Under the pieces are notes generated by a model. That model saw only the letters and a list, made by a program, of their open reading frames with translations, was not told where the DNA came from and made no database searches. From positions 62,001 to 126,000 of the forward strand of contig CAZRXG010000001.1 of assembly GCA_964603985.1 (NCBI GenBank): DNA of 64,000 nt. The letters run 5' to 3'. This document shows positions 1-7,912 of the stretch, in pieces. The DNA comes from CAZRXG01 sp964603985. Its GTDB lineage: Bacteria; Chloroflexota; Anaerolineae; Aggregatilineales; UBA3940. Position numbers and translations under genes: made by a program. Every line of letters starts with the position of its first letter. The first letter of the stretch is position 1.

Positions 1-1
1 C

Positions 2-898
2 GGCGAGCGCTGCGGCAATGCCAACCTCTGCGCGATCCTGCCCGACCTGGAGATTAAGATGGGCTATCGCTGCCTGCCCGAAGGCGGCCTGGCCCAGTTG
101 TTTGACGTTGCGCACTTCGTGGCGGAGGTTGCCAACCTCTCTCCCGACGAGCACATGGCTTACGTTGGGCGCAGCGCTTTCGCGCACAAGGGCGGCATTC
201 ACGTCGCTGCCATGCGCCGCAATGTGGACTCCTATCAGCACGTCGACCCGACGCTGGTCGGCAACACCATGCGGGTCGTTGTCAGCGAGCTTTCGGGGCG
301 CGGCAACCTGAAGAGCAAGGCGGAGGAGTTTGGCCTGAATGCGGAAAACGGCGCGGACATGGCAGGCGTGCTCGAAGAGATCAAGGAGCTGGAGGCACGC
401 GGGTTCTCCTTCGAGGCGGCGGAGGCCTCGGTGGTGATGATGCTCAAGCGGCAGATGCCGGATTACACCCCACCCTTTGAGCTGGTCGACTACACCGTTT
501 ACGTCGAGCGTCGCGAGGGGCGGGGAATGGTGACCGAGGCAACCGTCAAGATGATGGTCAACGGCGAGATGCTGCACACCGCTTCCGAGGGCAACGGGCC
601 GGTGCATGCGCTGGACAACGCGCTGCGCAAAGCGCTCCTGCCGATCTATCCACCGCTCGCCAGCTTCCAGCTTGTGGATTACAAGGTGCGTATCCTCGAC
701 GGGCAGAATGGCACTGCCGCCACCACGCGCGTGCTGATCGACACCCAGAATGCGCACGAACGGTGGAGCACAGTTGGGGCGTCAACCAACATCATCGAGG
801 CGTCCTGGCGGGCGTTGGCCGACAGCATCGAGTACGGGCTGCTGCTGCACAAGGAGGAGTTCGCCCCGGCGGCGGTGCGGGCGGGAGCCAGCTCGTAG
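2..898 (+). CDS. cimA: Citramalate synthase / 2-isopropylmalate synthase family protein (5' truncated)
   Basis: The frame is open from base 2, so the gene begins outside the window; about 298 C-terminal residues are visible. They contain the LeuA/CimA-type segment GRSAFAHKGGIHVAAM, then VGNTMRVVVSELSGRGN, then a C-terminal LeuA-dimer regulatory domain (roughly the last 130 residues, around TEATVKMMVNGEMLHTASEG). This family condenses acetyl-CoA with pyruvate (citramalate synthase) or a longer 2-oxo acid (LeuA). The wording of the motifs and the long central spacer fit the CimA type best. The next gene, leuB, is 47 bp downstream on the same strand and also acts on citramalate-derived methylmalate in the threonine-independent isoleucine route. 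Substrate choice cannot be fixed without the N-terminal half; LeuA is the alternative. Confidence 0.85.
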   Translation, partial: GERCGNANLCAILPDLEIKMGYRCLPEGGLAQLFDVAHFVAEVANLSPDEHMAYVGRSAFAHKGGIHVAAMRRNVDSYQHVDPTLVGNTMRVVVSELSGRGNLKSKAEEFGLNAENGADMAGVLEEIKELEARGFSFEAAEASVVMMLKRQMPDYTPPFELVDYTVYVERREGRGMVTEATVKMMVNGEMLHTASEGNGPVHALDNALRKALLPIYPPLASFQLVDYKVRILDGQNGTAATTRVLIDTQNAHERWSTVGASTNIIEASWRALADSIEYGLLLHKEEFAPAAVRAGASS

Positions 899-945
899 GG
901 GGCAGGGGGCACTCTGTCCGTACCTTGCATGAGGAAAACACGTAG

Positions 946-2019
946 ATGACACAGGCAAAGATCATTCTTCTCCCCGGCGACGGCATCGGCCCGGAGGTTG
1001 TCGCGGAAGGCGTAAAAGTTCTTGAGGCTGTCGCGGAGAGGTACGGGCACGATTTCACCTTCGAGAAGCACTTGATGGGTGGTTGCGCCATCGACGAGTA
1101 TGGCACAGCGCTCACCGATGAGACGCTTAAAGCGTGCCGCGCCGCCGGCGCTATCCTGCTCGGTGCGGTTGGTGGGCCGAAGTGGGACGATCCTCTTGCG
1201 CCGGTGCGTCCGGAGCAGGGGCTGCTCAAACTGCGTTACGAGCTGGGGCTGTTTGCCAACCTCCGCCCGGTAAAGGTGTTCCCCCAGTTGTTTGCCTCTT
1301 CGCCCCTGCGCCCGGATCGCCTGGACGGGGTGGATATCCTGGTCGTGCGTGAACTGACGGGCGGCATCTACTTCGGGGAGCCGAGCCTGCGTGAAGAGGT
1401 CAATGGGGACATCCGCGCGGTCAGCACAATGGCCTACACCGATGCCGAGATCAGGCGTGTGGTGCGGCTGGCCTTCAGGCTGGCCCAGGGGCGGCGCAGC
1501 AGGGTAACCTCGGTTGACAAGGCGAACGTGCTGGAGGTCTCCCGGCTGTGGCGGCAGGTGGCGCAGGAGGTGGCCGACCAGTTCCCGGAAGTTGAGTTCG
1601 AGAATCAGCTTGTCGATGCAACGGCGATGCGGCTCATTCAGTGGCCGGCTGCCTTTGACGTGATTGTGACCGGCAACATGTTTGGCGACATCCTGACCGA
1701 TGAGGCGTCGGTGCTGGCCGGGTCGCTGGGGATGCTGCCCAGCGCGTCATTGGGTGAGGGAAGGTTGGGCCTGTATGAGCCGATTCACGGCTCGGCGCCG
1801 GACATCGCCGGGAAGGGCATCGCCAACCCGATTGGCACGATCCTCAGCACGGCCATGCTGCTGCGCAGCTCGCTGGATCTGGAGGATGAGGCGCGCGCGG
1901 TCGAGGGGGCAGTTGAGCAGGCGCTCGGCTCCGGAGCGCGGACGGCTGACCTGGGCGGCGATGCCGTCCTTTCGACTGCTGAAATGGGCGACGCGATATG
2001 TGAGCATCTGACAGGGTAG
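946..2019 (+). CDS. leuB: 3-isopropylmalate dehydrogenase
   Basis: A 357-residue NAD-dependent beta-decarboxylating dehydrogenase of normal family length. The N-terminus shows LLPGDGIGPEVVAEG, followed by GPKWDD, the loop VRELTGGIYFGEP, the active-site lysine region TSVDKANVLEVSRLWR, the metal-binding stretch NMFGDILTDEASVLAGSLGM, and the nucleotide loop LYEPIHGSAPDIAGKGIANP. The motif set is that of LeuB rather than isocitrate or tartrate dehydrogenase. It oxidises 3-isopropylmalate in leucine synthesis and probably methylmalate in isoleucine synthesis, consistent with the CimA-like gene directly upstream. leuC and leuD are not in the window. A strong terminator follows. Confidence 0.95.
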   Translation: MTQAKIILLPGDGIGPEVVAEGVKVLEAVAERYGHDFTFEKHLMGGCAIDEYGTALTDETLKACRAAGAILLGAVGGPKWDDPLAPVRPEQGLLKLRYELGLFANLRPVKVFPQLFASSPLRPDRLDGVDILVVRELTGGIYFGEPSLREEVNGDIRAVSTMAYTDAEIRRVVRLAFRLAQGRRSRVTSVDKANVLEVSRLWRQVAQEVADQFPEVEFENQLVDATAMRLIQWPAAFDVIVTGNMFGDILTDEASVLAGSLGMLPSASLGEGRLGLYEPIHGSAPDIAGKGIANPIGTILSTAMLLRSSLDLEDEARAVEGAVEQALGSGARTADLGGDAVLSTAEMGDAICEHLTG

Positions 2020-2027
2020 CAGGGTAA

Positions 2028-2066
2028 GTGAGCAGCGCGCTGCGATATCGCCCGCTGCTCACTCTT
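2028..2066 (+). terminator. Rho-independent terminator after leuB
   Basis: A perfect 10-bp stem (GTGAGCAGCG at 2028-2037 pairing with CGCTGCTCAC at 2053-2062) is followed by TCTTTTATCC. It sits 9 bp after the leuB stop and ends the plus-strand operon. Confidence 0.85.
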
Positions 2067-2107
2067 TTATCCTTTTCGCCTGGCTCACGGTCGATGAATT
2101 GACCGGG

Positions 2108-3499
2108 TTATGTCCTCGGTGTGGGGGGAATGTCCTGGTGTACGGCATCCTCGCCGACGTATTCCCCGCCGGTGCCGTTCACAACCTGTCCGTGAGGCCA
2201 CCGCTGTAAGGCATTCGGCAGAAGGGATGAGCGCACGACGACGCAGGCAACCTTGTAGCGCCGCTCGTCGATAAGACGCAGACCTTCCATCAGCCCTTCC
2301 TGACGCAGAAATTCCAATGGGCCAAATTCGTCGATGATCAGCAGGTCGCTGGCAGAGACATCGCCCAAGACGCGATCCCCCCAGGCCATCACCTCAGGGT
2401 CGAACTGCCACTGTGTAGTCACCAATTCGGCTGTTCTGCCCGCACGCAACTCTGCCAGTCTGCGGCGCTCGTTGGTCCCCAGATCGATCAGGTCAATGGC
2501 CGATTTGTGCCCATCTTCGAATACGGCCGGAGAGAGCACCCCCCTGACGGTTAGACCCTTCTCGCGGGCGTGTTTTACCAGTTGGGCACACCAGGTAGTT
2601 TTTCCCATGCCGCTCAGACCGGTAACCAGAACGAGTTGAGGGGTATGTTCGCTGTTGTTGAATATCATGCTCAACGAAGAGTCCGGTCGCCTCAGAGACT
2701 CCGGGGACACCAGCAGGGGACGTCGAGGCAGAATAGCACGTGGGGTGTTCTTTCCGCTTGCCTGTTCGTAGATCACTTCTGTTCGCATGCCGTAGGCCGA
2801 CGAGAGCAGCGGCTCGGTGAGTGTCTCCTGTGGGGTTCCGTAGGCCATCACATGCCCCTGTTTCAGCAGCAGCACGTGGTCGGCATAGGACAGTGCGTTA
2901 TTGGGGGCGTGGGATGAAATGATAAACGAAAGCCCCTGCCGGGCCAGTTGATCGACCACCTCAAGGACCCGGTGCTGGTTGCTCAGGTCGAGGTGGGCCG
3001 AAGGCTCGTCCATCAGCAGAAAGTCGCATCTTTGTGCCAATCCTCTGGCGATCAAAACAAGCTGGCGCTCGCCCCCGCTGATTTCTGTATAGGGACGATT
3101 CTGAAGGTCAGATAGGCCCACGCTCTCCAGGGCTTCATTGGCAATGGCGTAGTCGTCGCGCGTCGGCCCTCCAAACAACCCCAGATGGGGAGCCCGGCCC
3201 ATCAGCACCATTTCACGGACGGTGTAGGCGAAAGCCGGGATGTGAACCTGGGGGATCAGCCCTACCTGGCGCGCTCTTTCCCCCGGCGTGTACAGATGGA
3301 TGTCTTCTCCATTGAGCAGCACCCGTCCCTGAGCGGGCTTGCGAATCCCGGCCAGGCAGGAGAGAAGCGTTGTCTTTCCGCTGCCATTGCGGCCCAGCAC
3401 ATACAGGGTTTGGCCCGCCTCCAGCTTGAGCGATACATTGTGCAGGACCGGCTCCCCAGGGAGATAGGCGTAACTCAGGTGCTGTGCCTCCAGGTGCAT
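2108..3499 (-). CDS. FecE/BtuD-type ABC transporter ATPase fused to a THEP1-like NTPase
   Basis: 463 residues in two parts. Residues about 1-250 are a FecE/BtuD-type importer ATPase: Walker A GRNGSGKTT, signature YTEISGGERQLVLIARGLAQ, Walker B FLLMDEPSAHLD, and the H-loop SSHAPN. Residues about 285-460 are a second P-loop domain with VTGLSGMGKTTWC and a Walker B LLIIDEFGPLE, the pattern of THEP1-family nucleoside triphosphatases. The ATPase half should energise the FecCD permease encoded directly upstream; the role of the NTPase half is unknown. The ATG at 3497-3499 is chosen because it leaves 2 bp after the permease stop and follows AGGGTGG; GTG codons at 3505 and 3508 are alternatives. The fusion is in one uninterrupted frame. 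Confidence 0.88.
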   Translation of the reverse strand: MHLEAQHLSYAYLPGEPVLHNVSLKLEAGQTLYVLGRNGSGKTTLLSCLAGIRKPAQGRVLLNGEDIHLYTPGERARQVGLIPQVHIPAFAYTVREMVLMGRAPHLGLFGGPTRDDYAIANEALESVGLSDLQNRPYTEISGGERQLVLIARGLAQRCDFLLMDEPSAHLDLSNQHRVLEVVDQLARQGLSFIISSHAPNNALSYADHVLLLKQGHVMAYGTPQETLTEPLLSSAYGMRTEVIYEQASGKNTPRAILPRRPLLVSPESLRRPDSSLSMIFNNSEHTPQLVLVTGLSGMGKTTWCAQLVKHAREKGLTVRGVLSPAVFEDGHKSAIDLIDLGTNERRRLAELRAGRTAELVTTQWQFDPEVMAWGDRVLGDVSASDLLIIDEFGPLEFLRQEGLMEGLRLIDERRYKVACVVVRSSLLPNALQRWPHGQVVNGTGGEYVGEDAVHQDIPPTPRT

Positions 3500-3501
3500 G
3501 C

Positions 3502-4584
3502 TCACCACCCTGTCCGGTTACGGCGCAAGAGTACGATCAGCAGCGGCACGCCGATCAGCCCGGTCAGCACACCCAGCGGGACTTCCCCAGGCAGCAGCGT
3601 GCGTGCCACGTTGTCAATTAACAGCATGAAGGCTGCTCCCAGGCTCAGGGAGGCCGGAATCAGGCGTTTGTGGTCCGGCCCAACCACGATCCGCCCCGCA
3701 TGGGGCATCACCAGCCCCACCCAGCCGATCACGCCGCTTACCGAAACGGCGATAGCGGTCATCAGCGTTGCGCAGACGATGATCGCCAGCTTCAGCCGCA
3801 CGGGATTAATCCCCAGCGCGGCGGCTTCGTCGTCTCCTAACGATAGGATGTTCAGCCGCCAGCGGATCAGCCACAGGAAGGCCGAGCCTGCTACGGTAAT
3901 GGCCGATAAGCCGGGAATGTTGCGCCACGTCACGCTCGTCAGGCTGCCCAACAGCCAGAAGGTGATGGCGGGCAGCGTGTCGAGCGGGTCGGCGACGTAC
4001 TTCAGAAGCGATGTCAGGGAGCCAAAGAGCGAGCCAACCAGGATGCCCATCAGGGTCAGGATCAGTATGGGGGTGCTCTTGTACAGGCGGCTGCCGAAAA
4101 ACGCCAGCGAGACGGCCAGCAGGCCGAACAGGAACGCCGACAATTGAACCTGCCAGGGACGGCCCAGCAGCAGGAGCGCAAGCGCCGCACCAAACCCGGC
4201 CCCCGACGTGACGCCCAGGATATTCGAATCGACTAGCGGGTTCTTGAAGATACCCTGAAATGCGGTGCCGGTGCTGCCCAGGCTGGCCCCGATCAAGAGC
4301 GCAGCCAGAGCACGCGGCAGACGCACCCGGAGGATCAATAGCTGAGCGGCATCTGGAACGTCGACGGCCAGATCGGGAAACAGGGGGGAGAGCAAAACCC
4401 GCCCCACATCCACCAGCCCGATCTCATAGCGCCCCAGCGCCAGCGCCAGGAAGAACAAAACGAGCGGCAGGGCTAACAACAACCAATCAGTCCAGTAGTG
4501 CTGGATGAAGGTTAGCCCTGCCGGTGAGCCGTCACTCGATCTTGCAGAGCGCGGCAACTTCTTCGGCTTGGATAGCGTAGCCAT
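3502..4584 (-). CDS. FecCD-family iron/cobalamin/metal ABC transporter permease
   Basis: A 360-residue, strongly hydrophobic protein with about ten predicted membrane spans. It carries the FecCD hallmarks ASLGSTGTAFQGIFKNPLVD near residue 100, GWVGLVMPHAGRIVVG near residue 265, and the C-terminal EVPLGVLTGLIGVPLLIVLL. It forms the membrane channel for the ATPase encoded just downstream and the binding lipoprotein encoded just upstream. The start at 4584 (MATLSKPKK) overlaps the binding-protein gene by 53 bp. A TTG a few codons later is possible and would shorten the overlap; an upstream ATG at 4632 would lengthen it. Such overlap implies translational coupling. Substrate is not determined by sequence. 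Confidence 0.92.
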   Translation of the reverse strand: MATLSKPKKLPRSARSSDGSPAGLTFIQHYWTDWLLLALPLVLFFLALALGRYEIGLVDVGRVLLSPLFPDLAVDVPDAAQLLILRVRLPRALAALLIGASLGSTGTAFQGIFKNPLVDSNILGVTSGAGFGAALALLLLGRPWQVQLSAFLFGLLAVSLAFFGSRLYKSTPILILTLMGILVGSLFGSLTSLLKYVADPLDTLPAITFWLLGSLTSVTWRNIPGLSAITVAGSAFLWLIRWRLNILSLGDDEAAALGINPVRLKLAIIVCATLMTAIAVSVSGVIGWVGLVMPHAGRIVVGPDHKRLIPASLSLGAAFMLLIDNVARTLLPGEVPLGVLTGLIGVPLLIVLLRRNRTGW

Positions 4585-5962
4585 AGAATGTGTTGTAGAA
4601 GTACTCTGTTTCCGTTGCGCAGTCCAGCTCAACTAGGTCTGGATAAAGACGCTGTGCCATCCAGATGATACCTAAAACCGAGTCGGGTGCGGGGGTATCC
4701 CAGGGCGCAACCAGCTTAGGCATCCGGTATACGCGTCCGGCCTGCACGGCATCCAGGATTTGCCATTCTGGGCTTTCGGTAATGGCTTCGACGCTGGCTC
4801 CACCGTAGGGCGGCACGATGATCACCTCTGGGTTCCAGATCGCTATTTGCTCCAGGTTAACGTCGTTCCAATAGCCGCTTAGCTCGGCGCTGGCCGAGAT
4901 GCCGCCAGCCGCCTCGATAATGGCCGTCTGGTACATGTCACCGCTGGCGACCCGCAGCGGCTCGGTGCCGGTGAACAGCACACGCACACGCTCCTCATCC
5001 GAAAGCGCGGCGGTCTGCTCCACGACAGCCTTAAACACGGAATCGTAGTAAGCCACCCATGCCTCAGCCTGCGCGGTGGTATTGGGACCGAACAACTGAC
5101 CGGACAGCAACATTGCTTCTTTGAGCCGCTCAGGGGTCTCGGCATCAAACAGGAAAACCGGGATACCCAATTCGGCGGCCACGTCGATCCACTGCGTTCG
5201 GGCACTGGCGGCAATCAAGTCAGTTTCCAGGGCGACTGCCTCCTCGGCGTTGAACTCTTGCTGGGTGAAATGCTCTTCGCCCATGATCTCCTGATACTGG
5301 GGGTCGATGCGCTCCATCGCGGCTGCCCCCGCAGGGTCGCGCGCGCCCAGGTAGCTCGCTGCCACCAGACGATCTCCTGCCCCAACCCCATATATCAGGA
5401 AGGTTGTGGGGCCATGTGCACTGATCACATGCCGTACCGGCTGGGGGACCTCAACGGTGTTGCCCGCCTGGTCAGTCAACGTGACGACAGCGGGCAGCAT
5501 ACCTTCGTCTATCAAGACCTGCTGCCCGTCAGGTGAGATGGCAAAAGCAGCGAAATCCGCCGCGTCGGTTGAATCACTGACGGTTAGCAGTGCCGCTTCC
5601 GGCAGGAAGTATACCGGAGAAGCGGAAGAATCGGCGACAGTCCCTTCTGAGGTAGTCGCAACCAGATCGGCGTCGGCATCGACAAAGGCCGGCTGCTCGC
5701 CATCGAAGAGTGAGGTGTAAAGCGCGGCAACGGCCGGTTGCAGCTCAGGCTCAGCCTGGATGGTAAACCGGGCAGTGCCGGTTGGCTCAGGTTCTTCGGT
5801 AGGTGTGAGGGCCTCTTCTGTGGGGGGTGCTGCCTGCTCCACAGGAGCGGCACTCTCCTCGGTTGATACAGGTTCTTCGGTCGCCGCCGTTGGTGCACAG
5901 GCGGCACCCAGTACTGCGATCAGCAGCAATAAGAGATATCTCAATCTGCGACTGAGCTCCAT
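4532..5962 (-). CDS. Metal-complex ABC transporter substrate-binding lipoprotein with N-terminal extension
   Basis: 476 residues. A lipoprotein signal (hydrophobic LLLLLIAVLGAAC with the lipidated Cys) is followed by a Thr/Glu/Pro-rich linker. Residues about 175-470 form a Peripla_BP_2 (BtuF/FhuD-like) domain beginning VRHVISAHGPTTFLIYG. Between linker and domain lie about 110 extra residues, including FAISPDGQQVLIDEGMLPA, which resembles the C-terminal end of ModA/PstS-type binding proteins (SPEGQ.IL...GFLP). This looks like the remnant of another binding-protein fold joined to the normal domain; that is inference. The start at 5962 is preferred over 5980 because AAGGAGG lies 4 nt upstream. 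It is the first gene of the importer operon. Confidence 0.9.
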   Translation of the reverse strand: MELSRRLRYLLLLLIAVLGAACAPTAATEEPVSTEESAAPVEQAAPPTEEALTPTEEPEPTGTARFTIQAEPELQPAVAALYTSLFDGEQPAFVDADADLVATTSEGTVADSSASPVYFLPEAALLTVSDSTDAADFAAFAISPDGQQVLIDEGMLPAVVTLTDQAGNTVEVPQPVRHVISAHGPTTFLIYGVGAGDRLVAASYLGARDPAGAAAMERIDPQYQEIMGEEHFTQQEFNAEEAVALETDLIAASARTQWIDVAAELGIPVFLFDAETPERLKEAMLLSGQLFGPNTTAQAEAWVAYYDSVFKAVVEQTAALSDEERVRVLFTGTEPLRVASGDMYQTAIIEAAGGISASAELSGYWNDVNLEQIAIWNPEVIIVPPYGGASVEAITESPEWQILDAVQAGRVYRMPKLVAPWDTPAPDSVLGIIWMAQRLYPDLVELDCATETEYFYNTFYGYAIQAEEVAALCKIE

Positions 5963-6019
5963 TATGCCTCCTTGGCTCATTGGGATAGTCTATTTACAAC
6001 GCACATATTCACATTCAGA

Positions 6020-6048
6020 ATAGTACGCTGTGCCGGGCGGAAAGTCAA
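6020..6048 (-). promoter_or_regulatory. Sigma70-like promoter of the FecCD importer operon
   Basis: On the minus strand a TTGACT -35 (6043-6048) and TACTAT -10 (6020-6025) are separated by exactly 17 bp. The expected start of transcription near 6013 gives a leader of about 50 nt before the lipoprotein gene. Confidence 0.6.
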
Positions 6049-6246
6049 GGTTTGGGAACCTTCAGGGCCGTCTACATGCACGAATGATACATTTGCCACC
6101 TCTGGTTGATTGGTATGTACGGAGGAAAGTGGAGCACCCATGGTGACCGTGCTCAGGGAGAGAGCCGCCGGGGGAGAAAGTCGTGCCCGGCCTCGAACGC
6201 GCTGCAACACTTTAGTGACTCAACTGCATAGTGTCTAAATCTATCC

Positions 6247-6278
6247 TTCACACTTTCTGAACAACTTTTCGTTAACCT
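6247..6278 (+). promoter_or_regulatory. TCTGAAC-box promoter of the Yip1/MacB-type operon
   Basis: The segment reads TTCACACTT, then TCTGAAC (6256-6262), then 10 bp, then TAACCT (6273-6278) as a -10-like hexamer. The same box with the same 10-bp spacing stands at 11779 and at 11977 before the response regulator. The position immediately before TCTGAAC, where a -35 would fall, is poor in all three, as expected of an activator-dependent promoter. Binding by the OmpR-type regulator encoded at 12.0 kb is inference. Confidence 0.55.
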
Positions 6279-6365
6279 AGAGCGGGATCAGGTGCTTATA
6301 CCCTTCTCTGCCGGGCGACCCGCTTTAAACTCCTGAATGACCGACGCAAATCGGAGTCGAACACT

Positions 6366-7205
6366 ATGCATACACTCTCAGACCAGTTAGCGGAGCAGGG
6401 GACAGAACCAATATCGGTTGGCACCGAAGAGCGTCCCTCCCTCTCGCCCTTGCATGTGTTAAGAGGCACACTCTTTCGTCCGCGCGCCACCTTCGAGACG
6501 ATGCGTCACGCCAGGCGAACGCACTGGTGGTTGGTTCTTATCCTCATGCTTGCCGCTACCACGCTGCTTTCATATGCCACAGTCACAGTGCGAATGAACA
6601 TGTTCCGGGGGGCTGCGTTCCCGGAAGGCTTCACACCTCCAGACCAGGCTCAGATGCCCGAAGGTGCGGAGGTGCAGTCCGCCGGGGCGTCAAGCTCAGT
6701 GACCTCCATTCTCCTTCCCGCCGCCACAGGAGTAGCGGGGGCGTTCTTCGGCTACCTGATCAGCTCAGTGGTGATTTTTGGCATGAGCCTCGTGATGGGT
6801 GGCAAGGCTGAATTCAAGCAAGTTTTCCCCGTGGCGGTCTGGGCTACCCTGCCGCTGGTGGTGCGCAAATTAGTTCACGCCACCGTTACTCTGGTGACCG
6901 GCAAGACGATTGTGGCAGGCTTCAGTGGGGTGCTTACAATGGCCGAGGCGGCTTCCGTGCCGTTTCTTTACACCTTGCTTGGACAGTTCGATGTCTACCT
7001 GGTCTGGAGCCTGCTGCTGCTGGGGATTGGGACGGCGGTGACATCGAAGCTGAGCAGGGGCAAGAGCGCCGCTGTGGTGCTGACCTATCTGGCGGTCGCA
7101 GCGGGTCTTTTGCTGGCGTCGAATTGGGCCAACAGCGTCTTAGCGGATCTGTTTGGCACGAATCTGGGCATGCCCGGAATGATGGGGCCGATGCGCAGGA
7201 GATAA
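6366..7205 (+). CDS. Yip1-family integral membrane protein
   Basis: 279 residues. A polar N-terminus of about 55 residues is followed by a membrane span (WWLVLILMLAATTLLSYATV), an extracytoplasmic loop with Pro/Gly/Met-rich sequence, and four further spans. The block TLFRPRATFETMRHARRTHW before the first span and the later PVAVWATLPLVVRKLVHATVT match bacterial Yip1-domain proteins, which often stand beside ABC exporters but have no settled biochemical role. It is the first gene of a five-gene plus-strand operon, 7 bp before the ATPase gene, and is preceded by the TCTGAAC-box promoter. Confidence 0.8.
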   Translation: MHTLSDQLAEQGTEPISVGTEERPSLSPLHVLRGTLFRPRATFETMRHARRTHWWLVLILMLAATTLLSYATVTVRMNMFRGAAFPEGFTPPDQAQMPEGAEVQSAGASSSVTSILLPAATGVAGAFFGYLISSVVIFGMSLVMGGKAEFKQVFPVAVWATLPLVVRKLVHATVTLVTGKTIVAGFSGVLTMAEAASVPFLYTLLGQFDVYLVWSLLLLGIGTAVTSKLSRGKSAAVVLTYLAVAAGLLLASNWANSVLADLFGTNLGMPGMMGPMRRR

Positions 7206-7212
7206 GCCCCAC

Positions 7213-7908
7213 ATGGCCTTAATTGCAATCAGCGGGCTGAGACGCTACTACCTGATGGGAAACACGATTGTAAAAGCCATCGATGGCGTTGATCTGACCA
7301 TCGACGAAGGTGAGTTCCTGTGTTTGATGGGCCCCAGTGGGTCGGGCAAAAGCACACTGCTTAACCTGTTGGGCGGATTGGACAGCCCTGACGAGGGAAG
7401 TATTGCCGTTGGCGGTCGGGAGATAACCAAACTGGATGAAAATGGCCTGGCAGCTTATCGCCAGAAGCAGATCGGATTTGTCTTCCAGTCGTACAACCTG
7501 ATCCCGACCATGACGGCTCTTCAGAACGTTGAATACCCCATGATTTTCTCAGGCGTTTCTCGACAGGCCAGGCGGGAAAGGGCAGTTCGCCTGTTAACCG
7601 AGGTGGGGCTTGGGGATCGCCTGGATCACAAGCCCACCGAGATGTCCGGTGGGCAGCAGCAGCGGGTTGCCGTTGCGCGCAGCATGGTTAACCAACCGAT
7701 GATTCTGCTCGGCGATGAGCCAACAGGCAATCTTGACACCAGGACGGGCGAGGAGATCCTTAACCTGTTCGCGCGTCTTAACCAGGGTGGGGAGACCCTC
7801 GTAGTAGTCACCCACGACGCGCGGATTGCCAAATACGCGACCCGGACCATCCACATGCTTGATGGGCACATCGTCTCAGATAACAATCGATCACTTCAGG
7901 AGTTATAG
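7213..7908 (+). CDS. MacB/LolD-type ABC transporter ATP-binding protein
   Basis: 231 residues, the usual length for this class. Walker A is GPSGSGKST, the Q-loop lies in FVFQSYNLIPTMTALQNVEY, the signature is MSGGQQQRVAVARSMV, Walker B is ILLGDEPTGNLD, and the H-loop is VVTHDARIAKYA. The GDEPTGNLD and FQSYNLIP wording is typical of LolD/MacB/FtsE-like ATPases that work with FtsX-type permeases by mechanotransmission rather than by a transport channel. The cognate permease is probably the gene at 9650; the larger FtsX protein at 14294 lacks an ATPase of its own and could share this one. Confidence 0.95.
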   Translation: MALIAISGLRRYYLMGNTIVKAIDGVDLTIDEGEFLCLMGPSGSGKSTLLNLLGGLDSPDEGSIAVGGREITKLDENGLAAYRQKQIGFVFQSYNLIPTMTALQNVEYPMIFSGVSRQARRERAVRLLTEVGLGDRLDHKPTEMSGGQQQRVAVARSMVNQPMILLGDEPTGNLDTRTGEEILNLFARLNQGGETLVVVTHDARIAKYATRTIHMLDGHIVSDNNRSLQEL

Positions 7909-7912
7909 CATC

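Larger units (their letters stand above)
5963..6365. other. Divergent intergenic region with two promoters
   Basis: This 403-bp gap separates the minus-strand importer from the plus-strand transporter operon. It holds the importer promoter at 6020-6048 and the TCTGAAC-box promoter at 6247-6278. No riboswitch consensus (cobalamin, Moco) could be recognised in it, and no credible small gene was seen. Confidence 0.5.

Noticed and set aside
235..1229. Several minus-strand open frames opposite cimA and leuB
   Set aside because: They lie wholly opposite well-supported genes, have Arg/Pro/Ser-rich shadow composition and no motifs.
3185..4147. A 320-codon plus-strand frame opposite the ABC ATPase and permease
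   Set aside because: Antisense to conserved domains with intact motifs; its sequence has no recognisable fold.
5963..6240. Possible cobalamin or Moco riboswitch before the FecCD importer
   Set aside because: No cobalamin-box or Moco consensus could be aligned, and the predicted promoter leaves only about 50 nt of leader.
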